DNA of 64,000 bases from Kingella_B sp963529665 (GTDB lineage: Bacteria; Pseudomonadota; Gammaproteobacteria; Burkholderiales; Neisseriaceae): NCBI GenBank assembly GCA_963529665.1, contig CAUSAG010000008.1, forward strand, positions 1-64,000, given 5' to 3'. Below are positions 1-9,103 of the stretch, in pieces; position 1 is the first letter of the stretch; each line of letters begins with the position of its first letter. Made by a program: the position numbers and the translations under genes. Below the pieces are notes generated by a model. It saw only the letters and a program-made list of their open reading frames with translations, searched no databases and was not told the origin of the DNA.

Positions 1-1
1 C

Positions 2-1123
2 TTGGTGGGCTATTTTGGCTACGAGAGCATTTATCATTTTGAACACATCGCCCATCGCTTGCGGCAGCCTGAAAAAGACAATCCGCTGCACACGCCCGAT
101 ATTTTCCTGATGCTGTCGCAAGAGCTTGCCGTGGTGGACAATTTAAGCGGCAAAATTTATCTGATTGTGTATGCCAACCCCAGCGAGCCGCAGGGCTACG
201 AAAAAGCGCGCGAAAAGCTGGAAAACCTGCGCGAAAAACTGCGCCAAACCGTTGCCATTCCGCTGTCGCTGGGCAGCCAGCGCACCACGCCGCAGCATCT
301 TACGGGCGAAGCCACGTTTAAAAACTATGTGCGCCGCGTACGCGAATACATTCTCAACGGCGATTGTATGCAGGTTGTGCCCGCGCAAAGCATGAAATTG
401 CCCTTTGCCGACAAGCCCTTGCATCTTTACCGCGCCTTGCGCACGCTCAATCCTTCGCCCTATTTGTTTTACTACGATTTTGGCGATTTCCACATCGTTG
501 GTTCGTCGCCTGAAATTTTGGTGCGCCGCGAGCGCGATAAAGTGGTGGTACGTCCGATTGCGGGCACGCGGCTGCGCGGGGCAACGCCCGAACAAGATGC
601 ACTAAACGAGCAAGATTTGTTAAATGACCCCAAAGAAATCGCCGAACACACCATGCTGATTGATTTGGGGCGCAACGATGTGGGGCGCATCAGCCAAATC
701 GGCAAGGTGGCGGTTACCGATAAAATGGTGGTGGAAAAATATTCTCATGTGATGCACATCGTTTCCAACGTGGAAGGCAGCCTGAAACCCAACACCAGCA
801 ATATGGACATTCTCGCCGCCACTTTCCCCGCTGGCACGCTATCGGGGGCGCCCAAGGTTCGCGCGCTGGAAATCATTGAAGAGCTGGAAACCACCAAGCG
901 CAATATCTACGGCGGCGCGGTGGGCGTGTGGAGCTTTAATAACGACATGGATTTGGCGATTGCCATCCGCACGGCGATTGTGAAAGACGGCGAATTGTTT
1001 GTGAGCAGCGGCGCAGGCATCGTGGCAGACAGCGTGGAAGAGAGCGAATGGCAGGAAACGCAAAACAAAGCCCGCGCCGTGTTGCGCGCGGCGGAGATGG
1101 TACAAGACGGCTTGGATAAATAG
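2..1123 (+). CDS. trpE: anthranilate synthase component I, 3' part (cut by window edge)
   Basis: Catalytic chorismate-binding part of anthranilate synthase component I, which makes anthranilate from chorismate and ammonia or glutamine in the first committed step of tryptophan synthesis. The visible 373 residues hold the family blocks LIDLGRNDVGRI, HIVSNVEGSL, FPAGTLSGAPK and the C-terminal SSGAGIVADSVEESEW. Full-length TrpE is near 490 residues, so roughly the first 120 lie left of the window; the codon at base 2 is internal, not a start. A DUS is read in frame early on as RQPEK. PabB and other chorismate-binding enzymes are relatives, but length and blocks favour TrpE. trpA is in the same window but about 18 kb away, so the trp genes are scattered. 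Confidence 0.93.
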   Translation: MVGYFGYESIYHFEHIAHRLRQPEKDNPLHTPDIFLMLSQELAVVDNLSGKIYLIVYANPSEPQGYEKAREKLENLREKLRQTVAIPLSLGSQRTTPQHLTGEATFKNYVRRVREYILNGDCMQVVPAQSMKLPFADKPLHLYRALRTLNPSPYLFYYDFGDFHIVGSSPEILVRRERDKVVVRPIAGTRLRGATPEQDALNEQDLLNDPKEIAEHTMLIDLGRNDVGRISQIGKVAVTDKMVVEKYSHVMHIVSNVEGSLKPNTSNMDILAATFPAGTLSGAPKVRALEIIEELETTKRNIYGGAVGVWSFNNDMDLAIAIRTAIVKDGELFVSSGAGIVADSVEESEWQETQNKARAVLRAAEMVQDGLDK

Positions 1124-1210
1124 AGCACAGTTTGAGCTGCGCTGCAATACGCAAACTCATTTTCAAGCTGCCTAAACACGCCTTTTTTACTCCCCCAACA
1201 AGGAAACTTT

Positions 1211-1561
1211 ATGAAACAGCTGATTATCTCCACCCTTACCGCCATGCTGCTTGCCAGCCCTGCCCTTGCCGCGCCCAAGCTCAAAACCTTTTCTTTGGAC
1301 GAGACGGGCTGCGCGGAAAATGTATCCGTTAAAAAAGGCGAGCGCTATCGCATTTCTGCTAAACGCAGTGGCTTAGTCCTGTCGCTATCCGATGGCTCGG
1401 TTACCTTATACAACGCGGTGGGCAAAATGGTGCGCCTAGAACACACCGCGCCAGACGAAGGCGAATACCGCCAATTTGCCGCGCTCAATAAAGGCAACTA
1501 TGTGCTGAAAATCAACAAAAGCCAAATCATCCAAGATTTATGCGTTAACGCCGCCAATTAA
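1211..1561 (+). CDS. small exported protein of unknown function
   Basis: I do not recognise this 116-residue protein. It begins with a clear Sec signal peptide (MKQLIISTLTAMLLASPALA, cut before APKLK), so it should be periplasmic or secreted. The mature part is about 96 residues, mostly beta-like with many charged residues, and has two cysteines (in ETGCAEN and DLCVN) that could form a disulfide. A purine-rich site, AAGGAAAC, lies just before the ATG. It stands alone between trpE and a phosphoesterase gene on the same strand and is followed by a DUS stem-loop. Confidence 0.75.
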   Translation: MKQLIISTLTAMLLASPALAAPKLKTFSLDETGCAENVSVKKGERYRISAKRSGLVLSLSDGSVTLYNAVGKMVRLEHTAPDEGEYRQFAALNKGNYVLKINKSQIIQDLCVNAAN

Positions 1562-1583
1562 ACCCGCATCCGCCATCCTGTCA

Positions 1584-1619
1584 TTTTTCAGGCTGCCGCA
1601 GTTTGGGCAGCCTGAAAAT
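1584..1619 (+). terminator. inverted DUS stem-loop, probable terminator
   Basis: Two uptake words face each other as ATTTTCAGGCTGCC and GGCAGCCTGAAAAT, a 14-base perfect stem with an 8-base loop just after a stop codon. It should act as an intrinsic terminator for the upstream small exported protein. Confidence 0.6.
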
Positions 1620-1660
1620 CGTTTTACTCACCCTTAAAATCACGTTTTATACACACACTC

Positions 1661-2749
1661 ATGCCACCTATTTTTATCGCCGTTCTCATCGCGCTACAAC
1701 TGTTTATCTTTATCGCCGCCCGCGCCATCCTTTGGCAATTTCACATCCAAGCGCCGCGCACGCGCAAAATCGGCTACGCCCTAGCCTATTTGCTGTGCAA
1801 TGGCTTCACTTTCGCCGCGCTTGCCCTGCGCCAAAGCACGCTGTTTCGGCTGAACACCGCCATGCTGGTTGCCCTGCTGTATATCGTGCTCACCAGCATC
1901 GCCGTGTGGATTGCGTGGCGCATCATCAAGCCGTTTAGGCAGCCTGAAAAACTGTCGCGCGAACTGCGTCTCATTGCCCCCGTGCTGCTGGTTGCCCTGT
2001 TTACGCTATCGGTTTACAACGCCTACACCCCTGTTGTGCGCCATCTCAGCATCCAAATCAACAAGCCGCTTGCCCAGCCCATCCGCATCGGCATGGCATC
2101 CGACACCCATCTTGGCACGCTGGTGGGCGCACGCCAGCTAGACAAGCTCGCCCGCATCATGCAGCAAGAAAAAGTGGACATCATCCTGCTGCCAGGCGAC
2201 ATCATGGACGACGACATCGCCGCCTACACCGCCGAAAACATGAAGCCGCATCTTGCCCAATTGCGTGCGCCGCTGGGCGTGTATGCCACCTTGGGCAACC
2301 ACGACTACTTCATCAACCCCCAAGCCATCACCCGCGCCATTGAAGACGCAGGCATCCAAGTGCTAAACGACCAAGCCGTGCTGATTAACCAACAATTTTG
2401 GCTGATTGGGCGACCCGACAATCTAGACAGCCACCGCCAAAAAACCAGCGAAATCATCAAACAAACCAACCCCGCGCAGCCCATTATTTTGCTAGACCAT
2501 CGTCCCGACCAAATCGCGCAACACGCCGAATTGCCAATTGATTTGCAACTATCGGGACACGTTCACAACGGGCAAATTTTCCCCGCCAATCTCATCGTGA
2601 AATTTATCTACCCCGCGCTGGCATACGGCTACAAAGCCATCGGCAACGGGCATTTTGTCGTAACTTCGGGCTACGGCTTTTGGGGCATCCCGTTTCGTCT
2701 CGGCTCGCAAAGCGAAGTGTGGATTATTGATGTGAACGGGCGTTCATAA
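1661..2749 (+). CDS. membrane-anchored calcineurin-like metallophosphoesterase (YkuE-type)
   Basis: The first 130 residues hold four or so hydrophobic segments. The C-terminal domain carries the metallophosphoesterase metal-binding motifs in order: SDTHLG, LPGDIMDD, LGNHDYF, LLDHRP and SGHVHNGQIFP. It closes with a region typical of YkuE-like enzymes (TSGYGFWGIPFRLG). The family hydrolyses phosphoesters with a two-metal centre; the substrate here is unknown, and a cell-envelope lipid is one possibility. The enzyme domain probably faces outward, but topology is not certain. A DUS is read in frame as RQPEK in the loop before the last membrane segment. Confidence 0.85.
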   Translation: MPPIFIAVLIALQLFIFIAARAILWQFHIQAPRTRKIGYALAYLLCNGFTFAALALRQSTLFRLNTAMLVALLYIVLTSIAVWIAWRIIKPFRQPEKLSRELRLIAPVLLVALFTLSVYNAYTPVVRHLSIQINKPLAQPIRIGMASDTHLGTLVGARQLDKLARIMQQEKVDIILLPGDIMDDDIAAYTAENMKPHLAQLRAPLGVYATLGNHDYFINPQAITRAIEDAGIQVLNDQAVLINQQFWLIGRPDNLDSHRQKTSEIIKQTNPAQPIILLDHRPDQIAQHAELPIDLQLSGHVHNGQIFPANLIVKFIYPALAYGYKAIGNGHFVVTSGYGFWGIPFRLGSQSEVWIIDVNGRS

Positions 2750-2865
2750 GCAGCCTGATGCAGCCTGAAAACCCAGCAGCCCTATTTTTCAGGCTGCCGC
2801 GCAATCTTGATTATTCCCGCCCCTCGCCCCACCTAACGGCAGCCTGAAACAAACGGAGACCCCCG

Positions 2866-3495
2866 ATGCACACCATCCAAGACTATCTGCAAACCCAAGC
2901 GCTCAAACTCAACCCCGAAGCCATCGCCATCGCCCGCGCCGCCACGCAAACCATCATCGCACACGGGCAAGCACACATAGAACGCAGCATCCTGCTGCCC
3001 AGCCAGCTTGCCCCCACCTTCGCCCAACAGCCCGAAGCCGAAGCCCTGCTCAAACAGCTCTACATGGCGCTAGATTCCGCCCACAGCCAACAGCCCGCGC
3101 AAACCATCGCGCTTTATGGCAACCACGCCCCCAGCCAAAGCCTGATTCGCCTAATCCAACACGGCGCGCCCGTTGAAACCAACATCGCGCTCAACGAAGA
3201 CAACTACTGGCAACACCTTGCCGCCCGCAGCGCCCAATCAGGCTGGGCACAAATCGCCCACAGCACCCAACAATGGCTTGCCAACGGCGAACTCAAAGGC
3301 GCGCACAACCAACGCAGCCCCAGCCAAACCAGCCTGCCCATCAGCACCGAAGACGGCACGGTTTACGGCGTGTTGCACCTAGAAACCACCGCCCCGCTCA
3401 GCGATGAACAACTCGCCCACTGGATAGGCGTTGCCCTTGGCATCCATGCCACCCTAAGCCAACTGCTGCCGCAAGCTCAAAGCGCAGATGAATAG
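2866..3495 (+). CDS. unknown protein with GAF-like C-terminal region
   Basis: A 209-residue soluble protein without signal peptide. I do not recognise it with confidence. The last 60 residues (QTSLPISTEDGTVYGVLHLE then an amphipathic helix) look like the end of a GAF-type sensory domain. The N-terminal half is helical. The start ATG follows CGGAGACCCCCG. It sits between the phosphoesterase and ribA on the same strand, each gene separated by DUS-containing gaps of about 110 bases, so it may be transcribed alone. Confidence 0.65.
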   Translation: MHTIQDYLQTQALKLNPEAIAIARAATQTIIAHGQAHIERSILLPSQLAPTFAQQPEAEALLKQLYMALDSAHSQQPAQTIALYGNHAPSQSLIRLIQHGAPVETNIALNEDNYWQHLAARSAQSGWAQIAHSTQQWLANGELKGAHNQRSPSQTSLPISTEDGTVYGVLHLETTAPLSDEQLAHWIGVALGIHATLSQLLPQAQSADE

Positions 3496-3545
3496 GCAGC
3501 CTGAAACCCAGTTCAGCGTAGTTAAAACCCTTTTCAGGCTGCCTA
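3493..3545 (+). terminator. inverted DUS pair, probable terminator
   Basis: TAGGCAGCCTGAAA and its complement lie 24 bases apart; the first word includes the stop codon region of the preceding gene. The stem could end transcription before ribA. Confidence 0.45.
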
Positions 3546-3606
3546 CCCTCGATGCAGCCTGAAACCATAAACCCAACTAACCACACACAAAGAAAGCAAC
3601 CAAACC

Positions 3607-4194
3607 ATGACACTACAACACATCACATCCTGCCGCCTGCCCACCGAACACGGCATCTACCAAATGCACGGCTACCAAGACAGCCAAACAGGGCAAGAAC
3701 ACATCGCCCTTGTTATGGGCGACATCGCCGACGGCAAACCCGTGCTCTCGCGCATCCACTCCGAATGCCTAACAGGCGACGCCCTATTCTCGCAAAAATG
3801 CGACTGCGGCCCCCAGCTGCAAGCCGCCATGCAAGCCATTGCCGCCGAAGGGCGCGGCGTGATTGTTTACCTGCGCCAAGAAGGGCGCGGCATCGGCTTA
3901 ATCAACAAAATCCGCGCCTACGCCCTGCAAGATCAAGGCATGGACACCGTAGAAGCCAATCTCGCGCTCGGCTTGCCCATTGATGCCCGCGACTTTACCC
4001 TTGCCAAAGAAATCTACGACCACCTTGGTATCCACAGCATCCGCCTGCTCACCAACAACCCCGAAAAAGTCCACACCCTGCAACAAGCAGGCATCCACAT
4101 CACCGAACGCCTGCCGCTGCACGTCGGCATCAACCCCGAAAACCAAAATTATCTCAACACCAAAGCCCAAAAACTCAACCACATGAAAGACTAA
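3607..4194 (+). CDS. ribA: GTP cyclohydrolase II
   Basis: Opens GTP to 2,5-diamino-6-ribosylamino-pyrimidinone phosphate, the first step of riboflavin synthesis. At 195 residues it is the stand-alone RibA type (E. coli 196), not the RibBA fusion. Visible signatures: the zinc site HSECLTGDALFSQKCDCG with its three cysteines and the catalytic region YLRQEGRGIGLINKIRAY. The tail TNNPEKVHTLQQAGI is also family-typical. A DUF1304 membrane protein gene starts one base after the stop, suggesting a two-gene transcript. Confidence 0.96.
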   Translation: MTLQHITSCRLPTEHGIYQMHGYQDSQTGQEHIALVMGDIADGKPVLSRIHSECLTGDALFSQKCDCGPQLQAAMQAIAAEGRGVIVYLRQEGRGIGLINKIRAYALQDQGMDTVEANLALGLPIDARDFTLAKEIYDHLGIHSIRLLTNNPEKVHTLQQAGIHITERLPLHVGINPENQNYLNTKAQKLNHMKD

Positions 4195-4195
4195 A

Positions 4196-4585
4196 ATGAT
4201 CTACCTCGCCCTACTCTGCGCCGCCCTCACCGCCGCCATCCACTTCTACATCTTCTACCTAGAACTGCTTGCCTACGGCGCAAGCAACTTCCGCCGCGTG
4301 TTCCAAATCCCGCCCGAACACCTGCCCATCGTGCGCGCGCCGTTTAACAACCTTGCCATCTACAACATCGCCCTTGCCCTATCCGCCTTTCTCGGCATCC
4401 TGTTGCACATCGTTGCCGACAGCAACTACCTTTACGGCATGGCAAACGGCTTAATCTTCGCCGCGCTGGGCACTGCCACCGCCGCAGGCGTGTATCTATG
4501 GTATAGCCAGCCCAGCAAACAACGCCCCGCGCTGATTCAAGCCGCCCCCGCTCTGCTCGGACTTATCTGCCTTGCCCTTAGCTAA
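4196..4585 (+). CDS. DUF1304 family integral membrane protein
   Basis: A 129-residue protein with four hydrophobic segments. It contains the pattern FYIFYLELLAYG followed by FRRVF, typical of DUF1304 proteins. Function is unknown. It starts one base past the ribA stop, so translation is probably coupled. A strong GC-rich hairpin with a T run follows 39 bases after its stop, closing the ribA transcript. Confidence 0.82.
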   Translation: MIYLALLCAALTAAIHFYIFYLELLAYGASNFRRVFQIPPEHLPIVRAPFNNLAIYNIALALSAFLGILLHIVADSNYLYGMANGLIFAALGTATAAGVYLWYSQPSKQRPALIQAAPALLGLICLALS

Positions 4586-4623
4586 GGCAGCCTGAAAGCT
4601 GATTTCAACCCTGCAAACCAATC

Positions 4624-4652
4624 AGGCGGATTATTTTCAATCCGCCTTTTTT
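4624..4652 (+). terminator. intrinsic terminator after ribA-DUF1304
   Basis: AGGCGGATT and AATCCGCCT form a 9-base stem around a 6-base loop, followed directly by a run of T. This is a classic rho-independent terminator, unrelated to the DUS. Confidence 0.85.
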
Positions 4653-4690
4653 GATGCCCGAGCCGTTTTCAGGCTGCCCTAGATGCAAAA

Positions 4691-4730
4691 AGGCAGCCTG
4701 AAAACAGGTTTTCCTATTTTCAGGCTGCCT
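4691..4730. terminator. inverted DUS stem between convergent genes
   Basis: AGGCAGCCTGAAAA and TTTTCAGGCTGCCT form a 14-base stem with a 12-base loop. It lies between the end of the ribA transcript (+) and the end of pglL (-), and could stop transcription from both sides. Confidence 0.55.
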
Positions 4731-4766
4731 AATCGTTCGCATTCAACCCCACATAACTCCAAGCGC

Positions 4767-6677
4767 TCAATCCTTTTTACTCGCGCCCTTTCCCTGCATC
4801 GCCCGCATTCTGTTCAACACATCCTCAATCGCAGGCTTAGGCGGCGCAGCTTGAACGCAAAGCGGAATTTGCTGCACGCTGGCGTAGTAAGCGCGGCATT
4901 GAGCGCTGAAATCGGCTTGCAATTGCGGGTAATAATCGCTGTCCATAATCGGGCTGGCGTAGGCGGAAAACTTGGTGGGGTAATAGTGATACATCAGCAT
5001 CATCCAATCGCGGGCAGCCTGAATATTGCCTGCGCGATAGGCGACGAAGGCATAGCGCTGGGCGTTGGCATAGGGGCGATATTGCAGCGAATCGGCGGCG
5101 GCTTTTGCCCATTCGGGCATGGTTTTGCTGTTGGGATCAAAGTGGTTAATCAGCTGAAAATGCGCGTAGTAGCGAAAGAGCGCGTTGCGCCGCGCGATGC
5201 GTTGCAAGCCTGCGATGTTTTTCGCTTGCTGGGCGGTGCTGCCGCCGCTGCCAGAAAACTGGCGCAATTCTTGATACACAACAGCGTTATACACAATACC
5301 TGCGCTCAATAGCGCGGTTGTCACGGCAACGGCGGCGTAAACCATTTTGCTGGGGCGAACATCCGCCGCGCAGGTTTTCAGGCTGCCTGATGCTTGGGCT
5401 TGCTCGCTGGCTGTGGCGGGAGCAAAGCCGATAAACAGCGCAAAAATGCTGAGAAAATAGACATACCAAAGCGGATATTCCAGCGTGCTGTGCACCAAAG
5501 AAACGCTTATCAGCGCGAGAATCAACACGCCTGCGGGCGCATTGGCGCGTTGAAAGCAACCGCGAATCGCCCATGCCATGCCGAGCAAAACCAAAGCGGT
5601 GCCCACGATGCCCATTTCGGCGAGCAAGTTGAGAAAGGAATTGTGGCTGTGGGTGAACAACACATTGGTTTCATACGGGCGAAAGGTGGTGGGGTAAACA
5701 TTGGTTAAAAAGCCATACAGCGGATAGCTGCCCCAGCCATGCCCAAACCACGGCGCGGATAGGAAAATTTGCCACGCTTTTTGCCATTCGTAGCCACGCC
5801 CCGAGCCTGCGATTTGCGAGCCGTGGCTGATGCGCTCTGCCGCGCTGTTAATCGTGCCTTCGCGGAACAAATCCAACACAGGCTCAACGGCAAACTGCCC
5901 CAGCAACACAATCGCCGCCGCCGCGCCCAAGCCCAACACCGTGCGCGTGCTGCGGCAGCCTGAAAACCCGCGATATAACGGCAACAGCGCTACCATCGCC
6001 AACACATAACCAAAAATAGTGCGCGAGCCTGTTAAGCCCATAGTCGCCGCAATAAACAGCATCAGCGGCAACGCAAAAACCAGCGCCAAACGCCGTTGCG
6101 CCCAAAGCCAACCCGTTGCCAGCACCCCCCACATCAAATAATGCGCAAAATGATTGCGCTGAGCGAGCTGCCCTTCCACAATGCCCTTGCGATACATCAG
6201 CAAGCCGCCAAATTTATCCGCCAAATCAGCGTATTGCAGCCAACCCACCGTTGCTTGCAGCGCCGCGCCCAGCAGCAACACCGCCGCCAAAATAGACAAC
6301 GCACGCTCCGTGCCCAAGCGCGCCACCCAGCCGCGGCACGCCCAGCACAGTAGCGCCAGTATGGCAAACGTCCATGCCGCCATGTCGCTCATGCCGATAT
6401 AAGTCAGCTGCATCATGCGCGCTTGCGCTGCCCAAAAAATCGCCAGCGCCGCAAAATAATACGATGCGGCAGGAATTCTCGTTTTCAGGCTGCCTGAAAG
6501 CAGCGTGAATGCCACCAAAATCAAGCAGCCCAACAGCGAGCCCGCTTCCAAAAAAAAGCTGGGCAAAGGGCCCACGCGCATAATAGAAAACGGCGCCGCC
6601 ACCACAATCACAAACAAACCCAGCCAAAGCGGCAGCGTTTCTCGGGTAAACAAAGCATCGCGTTGAGACAAATCCAT
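4767..6677 (-). CDS. pglL: PglL-type O-oligosaccharyltransferase (Wzy/O-antigen ligase fold)
   Basis: A 636-residue polytopic membrane protein with about a dozen hydrophobic segments and a large periplasmic loop. The region around residues 300-350 (GRGYEWQKAWQIFLSAPWFGHGWGS, then FTHSHNSFLNLLAEMGI) is the Wzy_C signature, with the H-x-x-x-N pattern of PglL enzymes. The C-terminal 150 residues form the soluble PglL-specific tail. In Neisseria, PglL moves lipid-linked glycans onto serines of pilin and periplasmic lipoproteins. Two DUS are read in frame (SGSLKT twice). It starts 4 bases after the stop of a DUF2069 membrane protein gene, so they are co-transcribed. An O-antigen ligase is the main alternative. 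Confidence 0.85.
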   Translation of the reverse strand: MDLSQRDALFTRETLPLWLGLFVIVVAAPFSIMRVGPLPSFFLEAGSLLGCLILVAFTLLSGSLKTRIPAASYYFAALAIFWAAQARMMQLTYIGMSDMAAWTFAILALLCWACRGWVARLGTERALSILAAVLLLGAALQATVGWLQYADLADKFGGLLMYRKGIVEGQLAQRNHFAHYLMWGVLATGWLWAQRRLALVFALPLMLFIAATMGLTGSRTIFGYVLAMVALLPLYRGFSGCRSTRTVLGLGAAAAIVLLGQFAVEPVLDLFREGTINSAAERISHGSQIAGSGRGYEWQKAWQIFLSAPWFGHGWGSYPLYGFLTNVYPTTFRPYETNVLFTHSHNSFLNLLAEMGIVGTALVLLGMAWAIRGCFQRANAPAGVLILALISVSLVHSTLEYPLWYVYFLSIFALFIGFAPATASEQAQASGSLKTCAADVRPSKMVYAAVAVTTALLSAGIVYNAVVYQELRQFSGSGGSTAQQAKNIAGLQRIARRNALFRYYAHFQLINHFDPNSKTMPEWAKAAADSLQYRPYANAQRYAFVAYRAGNIQAARDWMMLMYHYYPTKFSAYASPIMDSDYYPQLQADFSAQCRAYYASVQQIPLCVQAAPPKPAIEDVLNRMRAMQGKGASKKD

Positions 6678-6681
6678 GCGC

Positions 6682-7032
6682 TTAATCTTTCTTTTTAAAC
6701 TGTTTCAAATACAACAGGCAACACACAAAAAATGCCGCCGAAAGCACCGTTTCCACGCCCGCCAGCGCGCGGCTTAACGGCGTGGGGTCAAACCAGCGCA
6801 TCACGCTTTCGCAAAAATACGCCAAAATCAGCATAGAACAATATTGATAGGTATAAACCCGTCCGCGCAAAATGCCACGCAACGGCAGCAGCAGGGGCAA
6901 CAGCTTGATCAGCAGCAACACGCGCCCCGTGTGCAACGGCGCAAACGCCCAATCCCACAGCAGCGTGAGCGCAATCAGCGCGCACCAAGCGGTTTGCGCA
7001 AGCCAAAGGGGATAAAGGGAACGATTGTTCAT
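6682..7032 (-). CDS. DUF2069 family membrane protein
   Basis: The ATG at 7032 (MNNRSLYPLWLAQ) is preceded by an AAAGG site and gives 116 residues with four hydrophobic segments, the usual DUF2069 size and layout (LLIKLLPLLLPLRGILRG, then RVYTYQYCSMLILAYF). An upstream in-frame ATG would add 18 residues translated across a DUS and is less likely. Function is unknown. It is the first gene of a pair with pglL; the next start lies 4 bases beyond its stop. Confidence 0.82.
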   Translation of the reverse strand: MNNRSLYPLWLAQTAWCALIALTLLWDWAFAPLHTGRVLLLIKLLPLLLPLRGILRGRVYTYQYCSMLILAYFCESVMRWFDPTPLSRALAGVETVLSAAFFVCCLLYLKQFKKKD

Positions 7033-7348
7033 AGCAAAACCTTTTGCGGCAGCCTGAAAACGGGTAAAACCAAAGCGTAAAAACATTTTCAGGCTGCCTG
7101 TGTGAAATATTTGTGCATGGCGGCAGAAACATCAATCGGCAGCCTGAAACCGCATCACGCCCAGTGCGCCAAGTTTCGTTTCAGGCTGCCTTAGTCAAAA
7201 CCCATGATGCCCAAAAATCCGCCCCAAAAAGCGCAGTATTATATCGCCCGGTTATAAAACAAAGTAACAGAAATTCTTTTATTTTCCGTTTGTCTCGCCG
7301 TAACATAGCCCAATCGCAATTTTGCAAAACCAACCCAAAGGACGCATC
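7033..7348. other. 316-base gap between divergent genes, with two inverted DUS pairs
   Basis: This divergent promoter region between the DUF2069 gene (-) and cysK (+) holds two inverted DUS pairs, 7048-7098 and 7138-7190. The remaining 150 bases before cysK are A/T-richer and should carry the cysK promoter; I could not pick a convincing -35/-10 pair. No gene is visible. Confidence 0.6.
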
Positions 7349-8281
7349 GTGGCCATCGCTCAAAACATCAACGCCCTAATCGGCAACACCCCTCTTGTTC
7401 AATTAAACCAGCTAACACAAGGCTTGCCCGCGCGCGTTGCCGTTAAGCTGGAATTTTTTAACCCCGCAGGCAGCGTGAAAGACCGCATCGCCATTGCCAT
7501 GGTTGAAGATGCTGAAAAAGCAGGCAAAATCAAAGCAGGCAGCACCATCGTGGAAGCCACATCAGGCAATACAGGCATCGGCTTGGCAATGGTGTGCGCC
7601 GCCAAAGGCTACAAATTGGTTATCGTGATGCCCGAAAGCATGAGCAAAGAGCGCAGAATGCTGCTGCGGGCTTACGGCGCGGAACTCATCCTAACCCCCG
7701 CTGCCGAAGGCATGAACGGCGCCATCGCCAAAGCCGAAGAACTGGTTAAAAACCATCCCGACACCCATTTCATGCCGCGCCAGTTTGATAACCCTGCCAA
7801 CCCCGAAATCCACCGCCAAACCACCGCCGAAGAAATCTGGCGCGACACCGATGGCAAAGTGGACATCTTCCTAGCAGGCGTGGGCACAGGCGGCACGCTC
7901 ACAGGCGTGGGCGAAGTGTTGAAAGCGCGCAATCCCAATGTACAAATCTACGCCGTTGAGCCTGCCAATTCGCCCGTGTTAAGCGGCGGCGAAAAAGGCG
8001 CGCATGTGATTCAAGGCTTGGGTGCAGGCTTTGTGCCCAATATTTTGAACACCGAAGTTTATGGCAACATCATCACCGTAACCAACGAAGACGCGCTTGC
8101 CACCGCCCGCGCCCTTGCCGAAAAAGAAGGCATTTTGGCGGGCATTTCATCGGGTGCCGCCGCATGGGCAGCGCTTGAATTGGCGAAAAAACCTGAAAAC
8201 GCAGGCAAATTAATTGTTACCGTGTTACCCGATTTTGGCGAGCGTTATCTTTCTACCGCGCTGTATGCCGATTTGGCGTAA
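7349..8281 (+). CDS. cysK: cysteine synthase A (O-acetylserine sulfhydrylase)
   Basis: PLP enzyme that joins O-acetylserine and sulfide to make cysteine. The GTG at 7349 (read V/M-AIAQNINALIGNTPLVQL) is 6 bases after AAAGGA and gives 310 residues; upstream in-frame codons lack a site and do not match the family. Signatures: the PLP lysine block FFNPAGSVKDRIA, EATSGNTGIGLA, and the phosphate-binding loop GVGTGGTLTG. The gene stands alone between its own promoter region and a DUS terminator. Confidence 0.95.
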   Translation: MAIAQNINALIGNTPLVQLNQLTQGLPARVAVKLEFFNPAGSVKDRIAIAMVEDAEKAGKIKAGSTIVEATSGNTGIGLAMVCAAKGYKLVIVMPESMSKERRMLLRAYGAELILTPAAEGMNGAIAKAEELVKNHPDTHFMPRQFDNPANPEIHRQTTAEEIWRDTDGKVDIFLAGVGTGGTLTGVGEVLKARNPNVQIYAVEPANSPVLSGGEKGAHVIQGLGAGFVPNILNTEVYGNIITVTNEDALATARALAEKEGILAGISSGAAAWAALELAKKPENAGKLIVTVLPDFGERYLSTALYADLA

Positions 8282-8293
8282 TGCCGTCATTCC

Positions 8294-8356
8294 AAAGGCA
8301 GCCTGAAAACAAGCGCAGCGGGAATGTGCCGCGAAAATTGTTTTCAGGCTGCCTTT
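8294..8356 (+). terminator. inverted DUS pair after cysK
   Basis: AAAGGCAGCCTGAAAAC and its exact complement, 29 bases apart, form a 17-base stem with a following TTGTTT. Probable cysK terminator. Confidence 0.5.
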
Positions 8357-8407
8357 GTTTCTGTACCAACAGAAAAACTCAACGCGCGGAGCAAGAGCGC
8401 CATCCTA

Positions 8408-8450
8408 TTTTCAGGCTGCCGCTTGTTATGCCATCAAGGCAGCCTGAAAA
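8408..8450. repeat. second inverted DUS pair
   Basis: TTTTCAGGCTGCC and GGCAGCCTGAAAA face each other with a 17-base loop in the gap between cysK and the lipoprotein gene. Confidence 0.5.
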
Positions 8451-8545
8451 CCCCATCTTGCCTACGCCCGTTGCCCAAAACTTTGCGCCATTGCAAAAAT
8501 AGGTTAATATCCTGCGTTAATAAATCTTAACTTGGAGAAACCGTC

Positions 8546-9010
8546 ATGATGAAAAAAGCCTTCGCCCTAAGCCTTGTTGCCATCGCGTTAAGCGCGTGCC
8601 AAAGCGGATACAACAGCGCAAGCGTGCCTGCTCGCAGCATATCTGCCGCAGGTTTCAAAATGAAATCCAGCCATTATTCCGATGTTGCCAAAATCCGCGC
8701 CGAAGCCAATCGCCTTGGCACACAAGTGCGCGAAGGCAAGCTCACCAAAGTGCAAGCCGCGCAGCATTTAAACCGCTTCCGCTTGGAATTGGTGGGACAT
8801 AATAATGTGGACGACAGCGTGTATGAAGTGTATCTGCGCTCCGCTGTGGACAACCAACGTGGCAGCATCACCGCGCAGCAACAACGCGCCTATGTGGAAA
8901 ACGCGCTCAAAGGCTGGCAACAACGTTGGTCGTCCATGCACGAAAAACCGAACAACCCCGCGTTCACCAACTTCCTGTTGGAATTTATGGGCATGAAACC
9001 ATTGCAATAA
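8546..9010 (+). CDS. putative outer-membrane lipoprotein, unknown function
   Basis: A 154-residue protein with a lipoprotein signal peptide: MMKKAFALSLVAIALSAC, with lipobox LSAC and the lipidated cysteine at residue 18. The mature part is helical and basic. GGAG lies 8 bases before the first of two adjacent ATG codons. I cannot assign a family. An intrinsic terminator follows 42 bases after the stop, so it is a single-gene transcript. Confidence 0.78.
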   Translation: MMKKAFALSLVAIALSACQSGYNSASVPARSISAAGFKMKSSHYSDVAKIRAEANRLGTQVREGKLTKVQAAQHLNRFRLELVGHNNVDDSVYEVYLRSAVDNQRGSITAQQQRAYVENALKGWQQRWSSMHEKPNNPAFTNFLLEFMGMKPLQ

Positions 9011-9051
9011 ATCGCGCATTTGGTACAATGCGCCCCAATTTGATTCACCCC

Positions 9052-9084
9052 GCAAGCCGCATTTTCAGATGTGGCTTGCCTTTT
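9052..9084 (+). terminator. intrinsic terminator
   Basis: GCAAGCCGCA pairs with TGTGGCTTGC (one G-U pair) around an 8-base loop and is followed by CTTTTT. It ends the lipoprotein transcript before greA. Confidence 0.85.
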
Positions 9085-9103
9085 TATTTAGTATCCAAAT
9101 TTG

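Noticed and set aside
9002..9084. A possible small RNA: TTGCAA, 16 bases, TACAAT followed by a terminator before greA
   Set aside because: The -35 lies inside the end of the lipoprotein gene and the hairpin fits better as the terminator of that gene. The transcript would be about 50 bases and has no other support.
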